Shown piece by piece: positions 7,096 to 13,701 of a stretch of 14,565 bases of DNA; position 1 is the stretch's first letter; each line of letters begins with the position of its first letter. A program made the position numbers and the translations under genes. This DNA is from JAZDJJ01 sp043804035 (GTDB taxonomy: Bacteria > Bacteroidota > Bacteroidia > Palsa-948): the NCBI GenBank assembly GCA_043804035.1, contig JAZDJJ010000133.1, positions 1-14,565 on the forward strand. Direction: 5' to 3'. The notes beneath the pieces are model-generated. The model was not told the DNA's origin. It saw nothing but the letters and a program-made list of their open reading frames with translations, and did not search any database.

Positions 7096-7647
7096 ATGCA
7101 AAAGACGGATCTTTCTAAATTTAATAATCAATGGTATAACACTGGTGCTTCATGGTTTACCCGTGCGACTTGGTATTGTGTAAATATTTGTTTCGTTAAT
7201 TCATATTTTCATTTTTATTCTTTTAAATTTTTTTTACTGAGAATGTTTGGTGCAAGAATAGGCAAAAATGTTATCATCAAACCGAAAGTAAATATTAAAT
7301 ATCCATGGAATATTGAAGTTGGCGATAATGTATGGATTGGAGAAAATGTTTGGTTAGACAGTTTAGGAAAAATTAAAATTGGTGCAAATGTTTGTTTGTC
7401 GCAAGGTGCTATGCTTATTTGCGGAAATCATAATTACAAAAAAAAATCTTTTGACCTTATCGTAGGAAATATCATTCTTGAAGATGGTGTTTGGATTGGT
7501 GCAGGAGCATTGGTCTGTGGAGGAGTAATTTGTAAGTCGCATGCTGTTCTTACTGCTGGTTCTGTGGCTACCGATGCTTTAGAACCTTTTTCAATTTACC
7601 AAGGCAATCCGGCTATAAAAATTAAAGACCGTATTATTTCAGAATAA
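7096..7647 (+). CDS. WcaF-like hexapeptide-repeat O-acetyltransferase
   Basis: This 183-residue acyltransferase of the left-handed beta-helix family resembles colanic-acid WcaF. The N-terminal part (1-50) contains the aromatic segment seen in this branch (KFNNQWYNTGASW, 8-20). Hexapeptide turns run from about 53 to 165 (IGKNVI, VGDNVWIGENVWL, IGANVC, DGVWIGAGALV). The likely catalytic histidine is H112 in GNHNY. It would transfer an acetyl group from acetyl-CoA to a hydroxyl of a sugar in the glycan under assembly. It directly follows two glycosyltransferases, and its TAA touches the next ATG, so it belongs to the same operon. Substrate sugar is unknown. Length is normal. Confidence 0.87.
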   Translation: MQKTDLSKFNNQWYNTGASWFTRATWYCVNICFVNSYFHFYSFKFFLLRMFGARIGKNVIIKPKVNIKYPWNIEVGDNVWIGENVWLDSLGKIKIGANVCLSQGAMLICGNHNYKKKSFDLIVGNIILEDGVWIGAGALVCGGVICKSHAVLTAGSVATDALEPFSIYQGNPAIKIKDRIISE

Positions 7648-8223
7648 ATGAATCTCATACAAAACATAAAAAATATTTTAGGGAATTATTATCTGAAACA
7701 TAAGATGAAATCTTTGCATCGTAACAAAGCATTCATTAATCTTGAGCAGGCAAAGACAATCGGTATTGTTTTTGATGCCACAGAGGAGGAAAATTTAGAA
7801 TTGGTTAAAAAATATATTGCTTATCTGAGAGAAATGAAAAAGAAAGTGAAAGCGATAGGGTATTTTGATCAAAAGCAAATTCCATCTTTTGTATATTCAA
7901 AATTAGAATATGATTTTTTTTGTTCCAGCGAACTGAACTGGTATAATGTACCTTCTGTTGTTTATGTAGAGAATTTTTTAAATGATGAATTTGATATTCT
8001 TATAGACCTGAATTTAGATGATTGTTTTCCGCTTCGTTACATTTCTTCGCTGTCAAAAGCAAAATTTAAGGTTGGCGGGAAAAGCGAACAGAATAGTTCT
8101 ATTTTTGATTTGATGATTGAAATAGATTTATCAAAAGGCATAAAATATTTTTTGCGAACCATAGATACTTATCTTTTTATCATCAATAAAAAACACGATA
8201 AACAAATTATAGAAAATGAGTAA
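7648..8223 (+). CDS. DUF6913-type conserved hypothetical protein
   Basis: This 191-residue cytoplasmic-looking protein has no signal peptide or membrane span. A basic N-terminal helix (about 1-27, HKMKSLHRNKAF) is followed by an alpha/beta core with TIGIVFDA (37-44), VKAIGYFD (67-74), EFDILIDLNL (114-123) and AKFKVGG (138-144). This pattern matches, from memory, the Bacteroidota DUF6913 family, whose function is not known. The ATG directly abuts the acetyltransferase stop, and the last 8 nt overlap dapA (ATGAGTAA), so translation is probably coupled on both sides. Family members are often next to dapA, so the gene may belong with dapA more than with the glycan genes. No catalytic motif can be named. 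Confidence 0.7.
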   Translation: MNLIQNIKNILGNYYLKHKMKSLHRNKAFINLEQAKTIGIVFDATEEENLELVKKYIAYLREMKKKVKAIGYFDQKQIPSFVYSKLEYDFFCSSELNWYNVPSVVYVENFLNDEFDILIDLNLDDCFPLRYISSLSKAKFKVGGKSEQNSSIFDLMIEIDLSKGIKYFLRTIDTYLFIINKKHDKQIIENE

Positions 8224-9109
8224 GTACAGCAAATTCAAAGGCACTGGCGTTGCGCTGACAACTCCTTTTCAAAAAGACGGAAGTATTGATTTCAGATCGC
8301 TCGGAAAAATAATTGAACATGTAATAAAAGGAGGAGTGGAATATGTGGTGATGCTCGGCACAACAGGCGAAAATCCGGTACTGAATAAAGATGAAAAAAA
8401 AGCCATTGCCAATTATGTGATAGAAACCGTAAACAACAAAATTCCCATTGTTATAGGAATTGGCGGAAACAATACTCAAGAAGTTATCAACTGCTTTAAG
8501 CATTTTAATTTTGATGGAATAGATGCCATTCTTTCTGTTTCTCCCTATTACAACAAACCAAATCAAAACGGCATCTTTCAGCATTACAAAACTATTGCCG
8601 AAGTGTCGCCTCTGCCTGTTATATTGTATAATGTGCCCGGCAGAACGGGGTCCAACATTGCCGCCGAAACCACCTTGCAACTTGCCGAAGAAATTAAAAA
8701 TATTATTGCCATAAAAGAAGCATCAGGTAATTTGGAGCAGATTATGAAAATCATCAAATACAAACCGAAAGATTTTCTAATGATTTCCGGCGACGATTTA
8801 CTTACTCTTCCAATTATTGCAAGTGGTGGTGATGGAGTGATTTCTGTGATTGCAAATGCATTGCCAAAAGAATTTTCGGAAATGGTGAGACAAGCATTAG
8901 CAGGTAATTATTTAAAGGCACAGAAACTGCATTATCTGCTGGATGAATTTATCCGACAGATATTTGCCGATGGAAATCCCTCCGGCATAAAATGTCTGTT
9001 AGAAATAATGAATATTTGTCCTTCTTATCTGCGGCTTCCATCAGTAAAAGTAAACAAGCAAGTAGAAAAAAGGATGAGAGAATTGTATGAAGAATACATG
9101 AAAAAATGA
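8216..9109 (+). CDS. dapA: 4-hydroxy-tetrahydrodipicolinate synthase
   Basis: This is the first committed enzyme of the diaminopimelate/lysine pathway. It condenses pyruvate with aspartate semialdehyde in the cytoplasm. The 297-residue TIM barrel has GTTGENPVL (48-56, with the catalytic-triad Thr), SPYYNKP (109-115), LYNVPGRTG (137-145, with catalytic Y138 and substrate-binding R143) and IKEASGN (166-172), where K167 forms the Schiff base with pyruvate. SGDD (191-194) and GGDGVISV (204-211) complete the family pattern. Length is normal and all key residues are present, so it should be active. Its start overlaps the end of the DUF6913 gene by 8 nt, and uppS follows after 51 nt. Both feed cell-wall synthesis, DapA through the peptidoglycan cross-bridge residue. 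Confidence 0.96.
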   Translation: MSKYSKFKGTGVALTTPFQKDGSIDFRSLGKIIEHVIKGGVEYVVMLGTTGENPVLNKDEKKAIANYVIETVNNKIPIVIGIGGNNTQEVINCFKHFNFDGIDAILSVSPYYNKPNQNGIFQHYKTIAEVSPLPVILYNVPGRTGSNIAAETTLQLAEEIKNIIAIKEASGNLEQIMKIIKYKPKDFLMISGDDLLTLPIIASGGDGVISVIANALPKEFSEMVRQALAGNYLKAQKLHYLLDEFIRQIFADGNPSGIKCLLEIMNICPSYLRLPSVKVNKQVEKRMRELYEEYMKK

Positions 9110-9160
9110 GAAAAAAATATTCTGCTATCAAACTCAACTATTAAAATTTTGTATTAAAAC

Positions 9161-9898
9161 ATGTCTATTCCTTCTGAAATAAATACAAAAAAACTTCCCC
9201 GTCATGTTGCAATTATTATGGACGGTAACGGACGATGGGCAAAGCAACGTGGGAAACCAAGAATATTCGGTCATCAGAAAGGAGTGAAACCAGTACGAGA
9301 TGTAGTGGAAGCCGCAGCAGAAATCGGAATAGAATATTTAACACTTTACGCTTTCTCCACAGAAAACTGGAACCGTCCCAAAGCCGAAGTGAATGCACTG
9401 ATGCAATTACTTGTATTAACCATCGGCAAAGAAATAAAAACACTCAACAAAAATAATATCCGTCTGCAAGCAATAGGCAATCTAAAATCGCTTCCCGGAA
9501 CCTGCTATAAGAAATTAATGAAAGCTATTGAAAACACTTCAGGCAACACTCGCCTAACGCTCGTGCTGGCACTGAGTTATAGTTCAAAATGGGAAATAAT
9601 AAATGCTGTAAAACAAATTGCCGATAAAATAAAAACAGGAAAACTTTCAGCAGAAGAATTGAATGAAGAACTTTTCTCATCTTATCTTTGCACTAAAGAA
9701 ATTCCAGACCCCGAATTGCTCATTCGCACAAGCGGTGAAAAACGTATCAGCAATTTTTTGCTATGGCAGATTGCTTATTCTGAACTTTATTTCACAGAAA
9801 AACTCTGGCCCGATTTTCACAAAGAAGATTTTTATGAAGCCATTATTGATTACCAAAACCGCGAACGTAGATTCGGTAAGATAAGCGAACAACTATAG
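9161..9898 (+). CDS. uppS: Isoprenyl transferase (undecaprenyl diphosphate synthase)
   Basis: This 245-residue cis-prenyltransferase extends farnesyl diphosphate with isopentenyl diphosphate to make the C55 lipid carrier used for peptidoglycan and surface glycans. The motifs HVAIIMDGNGRWA (15-27, with metal-binding D21), GHQKG (37-41), FSTENWNRP (65-73), RTSGEKRISNFLLWQ (189-203) and SELYF with E208 are all present, so it should be active. Length is typical. In many Bacteroidota, from memory, uppS is followed by the outer-membrane assembly gene bamA. Here it is followed by a repeat-filled spacer, so that linkage is broken. It is the last gene of the co-directional block and supplies the lipid on which products of the upstream glycosyltransferases would be built. 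Confidence 0.96.
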   Translation: MSIPSEINTKKLPRHVAIIMDGNGRWAKQRGKPRIFGHQKGVKPVRDVVEAAAEIGIEYLTLYAFSTENWNRPKAEVNALMQLLVLTIGKEIKTLNKNNIRLQAIGNLKSLPGTCYKKLMKAIENTSGNTRLTLVLALSYSSKWEIINAVKQIADKIKTGKLSAEELNEELFSSYLCTKEIPDPELLIRTSGEKRISNFLLWQIAYSELYFTEKLWPDFHKEDFYEAIIDYQNRERRFGKISEQL

Positions 9899-9938
9899 TT
9901 TTTCACTTACGTTTATTTCATTTTTAGATTCCTCGTTC

Positions 9939-9970
9939 GGAATGACAGTGTTTTTTTACGGTGTCATTCC
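9939..9970. repeat. Inverted repeat after uppS (possible terminator)
   Basis: GGAATGACA (9939-9947) and TGTCATTCC (9962-9970) are perfect 9-bp inverted copies with a 14-nt T-rich loop. CTCGTTCGGAATGACA at the left side is the end of a dispersed palindromic element family also seen at 14494-14516. A stem of this size 40 nt after the uppS stop could end transcription, but the T run lies in the loop and not behind the stem. Confidence 0.7.
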
Positions 9971-10030
9971 TACGTAAGCAGAAATTTATACCGTTCCTTT
10001 TCTGTCAGCGGGAATCTATCTTTTTTTGGA

Positions 10031-10048
10031 TACCTGCTTTCGCAGGTA
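10031..10048. repeat. Palindromic repeat, 7-bp perfect hairpin
   Basis: TACCTGC (10031-10037), loop TTTC and GCAGGTA (10042-10048) form a perfect stem, flanked by GGA on the left and TGAC on the right. Read on the minus strand it begins GTCATACCTGC, a widely seen REP-like intergenic element. No T run follows on the plus strand. Confidence 0.8.
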
Positions 10049-10066
10049 TGACATAAACAACTATAT

Positions 10067-10177
10067 TTTTTTCTATAAATCTTTTTTGATTTGTTCGTCA
10101 TAGCGGGCTTGACCCGTCACCTCAATAAATTATCTCATTAGTTCGTCATTGTGTAATTGAAAATTTTATGTACGTTT
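10067..10177. repeat. 111-bp direct repeat, copy B
   Basis: This is the partner of 4728-4838, with 106 of 111 bases identical, the same orientation and an offset of 5339. Its hairpin (10101-10119) is weakened: two of the five differences fall in the stem and give one mismatch and one G-T pair. Drift therefore did not preserve the pairing. The copy ends in TACGTTT, and the next base completes TACGTTTG, a full match to the Bacteroidota -7 consensus. Confidence 0.95.
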
Positions 10178-10178
10178 G
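10171..10178 (+). promoter_or_regulatory. TAnnTTTG match at the end of repeat copy B
   Basis: TACGTTTG matches the -7 consensus fully, but no TTG lies at the usual -33 distance; a TTG lies only 11 bp upstream. In copy A the matching site is TACGTTTC (4832-4839). If active, it would start an RNA across the hairpins at 10231-10284, about 200 nt before the DUF4160 gene. Confidence 0.25.
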
Positions 10179-10230
10179 TATCCGAACAAGAACAAAACAT
10201 AAATAATCCGACAGATGATTCCGATTTGTA

Positions 10231-10284
10231 AGATTGAGTACAAAAGGTGTAGCAATCTACCCGAAAATGATGAATAGATCATCA
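10231..10284 (+). other. Two adjacent small hairpins, possible structured RNA
   Basis: GGTGTAG and CTACCC pair around CAAT (10246-10262, one bulged T), and TGATGA and TCATCA pair perfectly around ATAGA (10268-10284). AGATTG (10231-10236) can instead pair with CAATCT (10253-10258), so two alternative folds exist. No known riboswitch or ncRNA family is recognised, and such short stems can occur by chance. Confidence 0.25.
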
Positions 10285-10332
10285 CAAAGGTGAAGCGAGA
10301 AACAAGTTAGAGTGCATTTAATAGAATCACCG

Positions 10333-10362
10333 TTTGACAATTCAAAAAACGAATTACTTTTG
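10333..10362 (+). promoter_or_regulatory. Promoter of the DUF4160-DUF2442 pair
   Basis: TTTG (10333-10336) and TACTTTTG (10355-10362) fit the Bacteroidota -33 and -7 elements with an 18-bp spacer. The ATG at 10382 lies 19 nt after the -7 box, giving a short leader. This is the best promoter in the window. Confidence 0.65.
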
Positions 10363-10381
10363 TTAAAAAAAAAAGATAAAT

Positions 10382-10684
10382 ATGCCGAAATTATACGAAT
10401 ATTTTGGATTGATAATACTATTTTATTCTAGCGAACATGAGCCAATACATGTTCATTGTAAATATCAAGGAAAAGAGAACAAAGCTGAAATAATATACCA
10501 AGACGGGAAATTTGTTGAAATAATAATTTCAGGAGTACAAGGAAAAGAACCTTTAGATATCCAGAACCAAAAGAAATTTAAAAAATTGGTTGAAAAGTTT
10601 AGGGAAGACATTGTACGAAAGTGGATTGACTTTTTTGTTTATAATGTTCCTATCAATTGTGAAACAATTACAAAGAAAATGTAA
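10382..10684 (+). CDS. DUF4160 protein, putative toxin-antitoxin component
   Basis: This 100-residue protein opens with MPKLYEYFGLIILFYSSEHE followed by PIHVHCKYQGKE. The aromatic start and the HxPxHxH-like segment (S17, E18, H19, then H23 and H25) are the hallmark of DUF4160. The C-terminal helix (about 63-90, KKFKKLVEKFREDIVRKWIDFF) is also family-typical. DUF4160 and DUF2442 genes are frequently adjacent, and the pair has been proposed as toxin-antitoxin-like; biochemical function is not established. The DUF2442 gene starts 3 nt downstream. The short histidine-rich segment might bind metal, which is a guess. The pair has its own promoter and lies just outside repeat copy B, which suggests a mobile or accessory origin. 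Confidence 0.78.
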   Translation: MPKLYEYFGLIILFYSSEHEPIHVHCKYQGKENKAEIIYQDGKFVEIIISGVQGKEPLDIQNQKKFKKLVEKFREDIVRKWIDFFVYNVPINCETITKKM

Positions 10685-10687
10685 GTT

Positions 10688-10930
10688 ATGGTTATAACAA
10701 TACAAAAAGCTACTTACAAAGGCAACTATAAGATTGACTTCATTTTTTCGGATGGAGTTCAAAAAGTCGTTGATTTTGAAAGGTTTTTAAAAAACGCGAA
10801 AAATCCGATGACAAATAAGTATCTTGATAAAGAAAAGTTTAAATCATTTTCGCTTGACTATGGAGACATTATTTGGAATGACTACGAACTATGTTTCCCT
10901 ATTTGGTATTTACACGAAGGACGATTATAA
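10688..10930 (+). CDS. DUF2442 protein, putative partner of DUF4160
   Basis: This 80-residue protein has the DUF2442 pattern: a two-strand opening (ITIQKATYKGNYKIDFIFSDG, about 3-23, seen in two parts), VVDFERFL (27-34) and a C-terminal strand pair, YGDIIWNDYELCFPIWYLHEG (58-78). It is probably a small DNA- or protein-binding domain acting with the upstream DUF4160 protein, possibly as antitoxin. The gene is separated from DUF4160 by 3 nt, so the two are co-transcribed. It ends at TAA 10928-10930. The 174-bp spacer to the convergent receptor gene contains nothing recognised. Confidence 0.75.
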   Translation: MVITIQKATYKGNYKIDFIFSDGVQKVVDFERFLKNAKNPMTNKYLDKEKFKSFSLDYGDIIWNDYELCFPIWYLHEGRL

Positions 10931-11104
10931 ACGCACCACGCCCCGCTGGATTTGTATTCAAAAAGAAAGCTTCTACGAGGATTCAAAAAAATAAATAATC
11001 TACCAAAATAATGTAAAAACAGTCCCATCAAGTAGCGAAATATAAAGCAATACGAGATGCAATAATGTTTTGATAATGTGTAATATTAGTCGGACAACAA
11101 GTTC

Positions 11105-13699
11105 TTAAAATCTGATTATTAACCTTGCATTCAGCAAACGGTTTGAAAGATAATTTGGTACAGCATATTGTCTGCCGGTTACATCGCGTACCCATAAATA
11201 AGAGATTGTATTGTTTACAGCAAGAAGATTAAAAACTTCTAAACTCAGCCAAATAGATTTCACATGGCTGAAAGGATTTTTTTCCGGAATATTTAATTTT
11301 TTGTTTTCGCTCAAGATTTCATAAGAAAAACCAATATCAACTCTGCGATAAGAAGGCATTCGTAAAACATCTTTGTAACGTTCAAAAGACGGGGGACCGA
11401 AAGGAAGTCCTGAACCGAAAAGTAAATTCAGATGTACCTTGCATTTTGGGAATTTTGGAAGATAGTCCTGAAAAAATAATCCGAATGTTACTCTCTGATC
11501 CATCGGACGGGGAATGTTTCCGGGTTCAACGCGAATACTGTCAACAGGAATATAGTTACTTGTATATCCCGGAATAATAGTATCGCCATTGCTGTTCAAT
11601 CTGATGTAGTAATAATCATCTGTGATGTCTTCCATTGTTTTCATCACTGATAAACTCATCCACGAATCCATACCTTTCACAAATTCGCCATTCACTTTCA
11701 TATCAATTCCTGTTGCATATCCTTTTGCGTTGTTAGTTGCATAATAACGTATGCGCACATTATCCACTTCGTAAGGGATAAGATGTTCAAGATGTTTGTA
11801 ATAAATTTCAGAAACAAATTTAAATGGGCGGTTCCAAGCCCTAAAGTTGATATCATTCCCGATAACAAAGTGAATGGACTGCTGAGCTTTTAAATCAGTA
11901 TGCAATATTCCATTAAAGTCGCGCATTTCGCGATAAAATGGTGGCTGGTAATAATAGCCCGATGAAAATTTAAAAAGTACATCACGTTTCCATTTTGGTT
12001 TCATGGCAAGAGTTGCTCTCGGACTAATAAGAATTTGTTTATTCAGGTCCCAATAGTTAGCACGAACTCCTGCTGTAAAAGAAATTTCTGTTGTATCCTT
12101 TGTGTCTAAACTCCACGAATGCTGGAAGTATCCGCAGTAGCGATTTGTTTCAAGAATGTTTTTTGTTCTCAGCATTTCATTCAATTCCAATTCCTGATAT
12201 GGCTGAATGGAAGGAGCAATGTATCCTAAGGAATCTGTAGAGTGAGGAAGCGAGAATCCTGCGGAATCTATCATTGTCCATTCATTAAGTTGGTCGTTGA
12301 TAATTTCGTGCTGATATTTTATTCCCCACCAAATCTGATGTCCTCCAAAAGGAATCTTTTTATTCTTTGGCGAATCATTAAAGATTTTATTTCCCTTGTG
12401 TTCAAAATTGCACACAGTAGCATTCAAATAATTTCTTGCGTGATTAAGAAATCCGCCAATGCCAATGTTATGCGATGTTTGTCCGAAATTATCATTACCA
12501 AAATCGGTTTCCAATTCATTAAGATAATATTGACTTAACACATCATAACTTTCATTTTCTAAAGTTCTGTAAGCAGAAGAAATAAATTTCAAAGAAAGAT
12601 CTTTCCCAAAGGGACGATAGATAGTTGATAATCCACCCATAAATGTCTGATAATCATCCACTTCCTGACCATCCATATAAACTTGAAGTTGAAGTGCCTG
12701 ATTAACTGTACCAAACGAAGATTTTCGTGTTTGAGGAATGAGACGGTATTTATTGCGCGAAATATTTGATAACAAATCTAACTCCCATTCATCGGTAAAA
12801 TTGTAAGTGATAAAAGATTGAATGTCGTAGAAAAGTGGCTTGTAATTTCCTTTTACATCAAGCGATTTAAGAAGATACTGATTTGATTTTTCACGAACAC
12901 CTATTTGCCATGTTAGTCGTTTGCTTTCTGATGCGCCTTCAAGATGAAGCGAATTGCCCAGCAAACTACCCGAAACATTTCCGGCAAATTCTCTTGGCTT
13001 ACGATAGCGAATGTCAAGTACAGAAGACATTTTATCTCCATAACGCGATTCAAATCCTCCCGATGAAAAATTGATAGATGAAATCATATCTGAGTTTACA
13101 AAACTTAATCCTTCTTGCTGTCCGGAGTGAATCAGGAAAGGACGATACACTTCAATGTCGTTTACATAAACAAGATTCTCATCAAAGTTTCCACCGCGCA
13201 CTGAGTAAACAGAACTTAATTCATTGCTCTGCTGAACACCAAGTTGCGTAAAAAGTATCACATTAAAATCACCGGAAGCACCCGCCTGAACGAAAATATT
13301 TTTTATTGGAATTGTTTGTATGAAATTGTTCCGTGTAAGTTTATCCTCTATGACCACTGTATCCATCAGATGAAATGTTTCTACCGATAAGTCGAAATTT
13401 TTTTTTGTTCCTGCTGAAATTTGTACCGTCTTGTTGCGAATACCAAAACTAATATGCGAAAATTCCACTGTGATAGTTGTATCGGCAGGGATGACAAGAT
13501 GATAATTTCCCTGTGCATTTGTAACAGAAATATATTTTGTTCCGGGAACAGAAACACTGGCATCAACAATAGGATTACTATTTTTATCGGTTAGTTTGCC
13601 GATGAGAATTGCAGTATTCTTTTGTGCAAAAGAAACCGAATAAAAAAGAATAATAATTAAGAAAAGAATTAGTCCTTTCCATTTTAAAACTGTTTTCAT
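11105..13699 (-). CDS. TonB-dependent receptor with N-terminal carboxypeptidase-regulatory-like domain
   Basis: This 864-residue outer-membrane protein has a signal peptide (1-25, basic start then a hydrophobic run, probable cut after SFA and before Q26). A carboxypeptidase-regulatory-like beta-sandwich domain follows (about 29-105, IGKLTDKNSNPIVDASVSV). A TonB-box-like stretch DTVVIEDK (113-120) and a plug domain (about 125-235, SVRGGNFDENLVYVNDIEVYRPF, given in part as SVRGGNFDEN at 166-175) come next. The rest is a 22-strand-type barrel ending in aromatic F864 (ARLIIRF), as expected for recognition by the barrel-assembly machinery. It would import a ligand using TonB/ExbBD energy. No SusD-like lipoprotein follows, so it is not a SusCD pair. 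Its ATG lies 2 nt after the stop of the upstream gene. The ligand is unknown. Confidence 0.93.
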   Translation of the reverse strand: MKTVLKWKGLILFLIIILFYSVSFAQKNTAILIGKLTDKNSNPIVDASVSVPGTKYISVTNAQGNYHLVIPADTTITVEFSHISFGIRNKTVQISAGTKKNFDLSVETFHLMDTVVIEDKLTRNNFIQTIPIKNIFVQAGASGDFNVILFTQLGVQQSNELSSVYSVRGGNFDENLVYVNDIEVYRPFLIHSGQQEGLSFVNSDMISSINFSSGGFESRYGDKMSSVLDIRYRKPREFAGNVSGSLLGNSLHLEGASESKRLTWQIGVREKSNQYLLKSLDVKGNYKPLFYDIQSFITYNFTDEWELDLLSNISRNKYRLIPQTRKSSFGTVNQALQLQVYMDGQEVDDYQTFMGGLSTIYRPFGKDLSLKFISSAYRTLENESYDVLSQYYLNELETDFGNDNFGQTSHNIGIGGFLNHARNYLNATVCNFEHKGNKIFNDSPKNKKIPFGGHQIWWGIKYQHEIINDQLNEWTMIDSAGFSLPHSTDSLGYIAPSIQPYQELELNEMLRTKNILETNRYCGYFQHSWSLDTKDTTEISFTAGVRANYWDLNKQILISPRATLAMKPKWKRDVLFKFSSGYYYQPPFYREMRDFNGILHTDLKAQQSIHFVIGNDINFRAWNRPFKFVSEIYYKHLEHLIPYEVDNVRIRYYATNNAKGYATGIDMKVNGEFVKGMDSWMSLSVMKTMEDITDDYYYIRLNSNGDTIIPGYTSNYIPVDSIRVEPGNIPRPMDQRVTFGLFFQDYLPKFPKCKVHLNLLFGSGLPFGPPSFERYKDVLRMPSYRRVDIGFSYEILSENKKLNIPEKNPFSHVKSIWLSLEVFNLLAVNNTISYLWVRDVTGRQYAVPNYLSNRLLNARLIIRF

Positions 13700-13701
13700 T
13701 T

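Larger units (their letters stand above)
9899..10381. other. Repeat-rich 483-bp intergenic region
   Basis: No credible coding frame was found. From left to right it holds an inverted repeat (9939-9970), a palindrome of the GTCATTCC...GGAATCTA type (about 9963-10019), a perfect hairpin (10031-10048), copy B of the 111-bp repeat (10067-10177), a stretch with two small hairpins (10231-10284), and the promoter of the DUF4160 gene (10333-10362). Sequence between these parts shows nothing recognisable. Confidence 0.85.

Noticed and set aside
4843..7647. Complete capsule or exopolysaccharide cluster
   Set aside because: Only two transferases and one acetyltransferase are present, with no flippase, polymerase, export or initiating enzyme.
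8207..8680. Minus-strand frame across the dapA start
   Set aside because: dapA has all catalytic residues in the other strand; this frame shows no family pattern.
12242..12538. Plus-strand frame inside the TonB receptor gene
   Set aside because: It is an antisense shadow of a long, clearly coding gene with no domain evidence.
11105..13699. SusC-type starch/glycan uptake system
   Set aside because: No SusD-like lipoprotein or glycoside hydrolase is adjacent and the receptor is shorter than typical SusC proteins.
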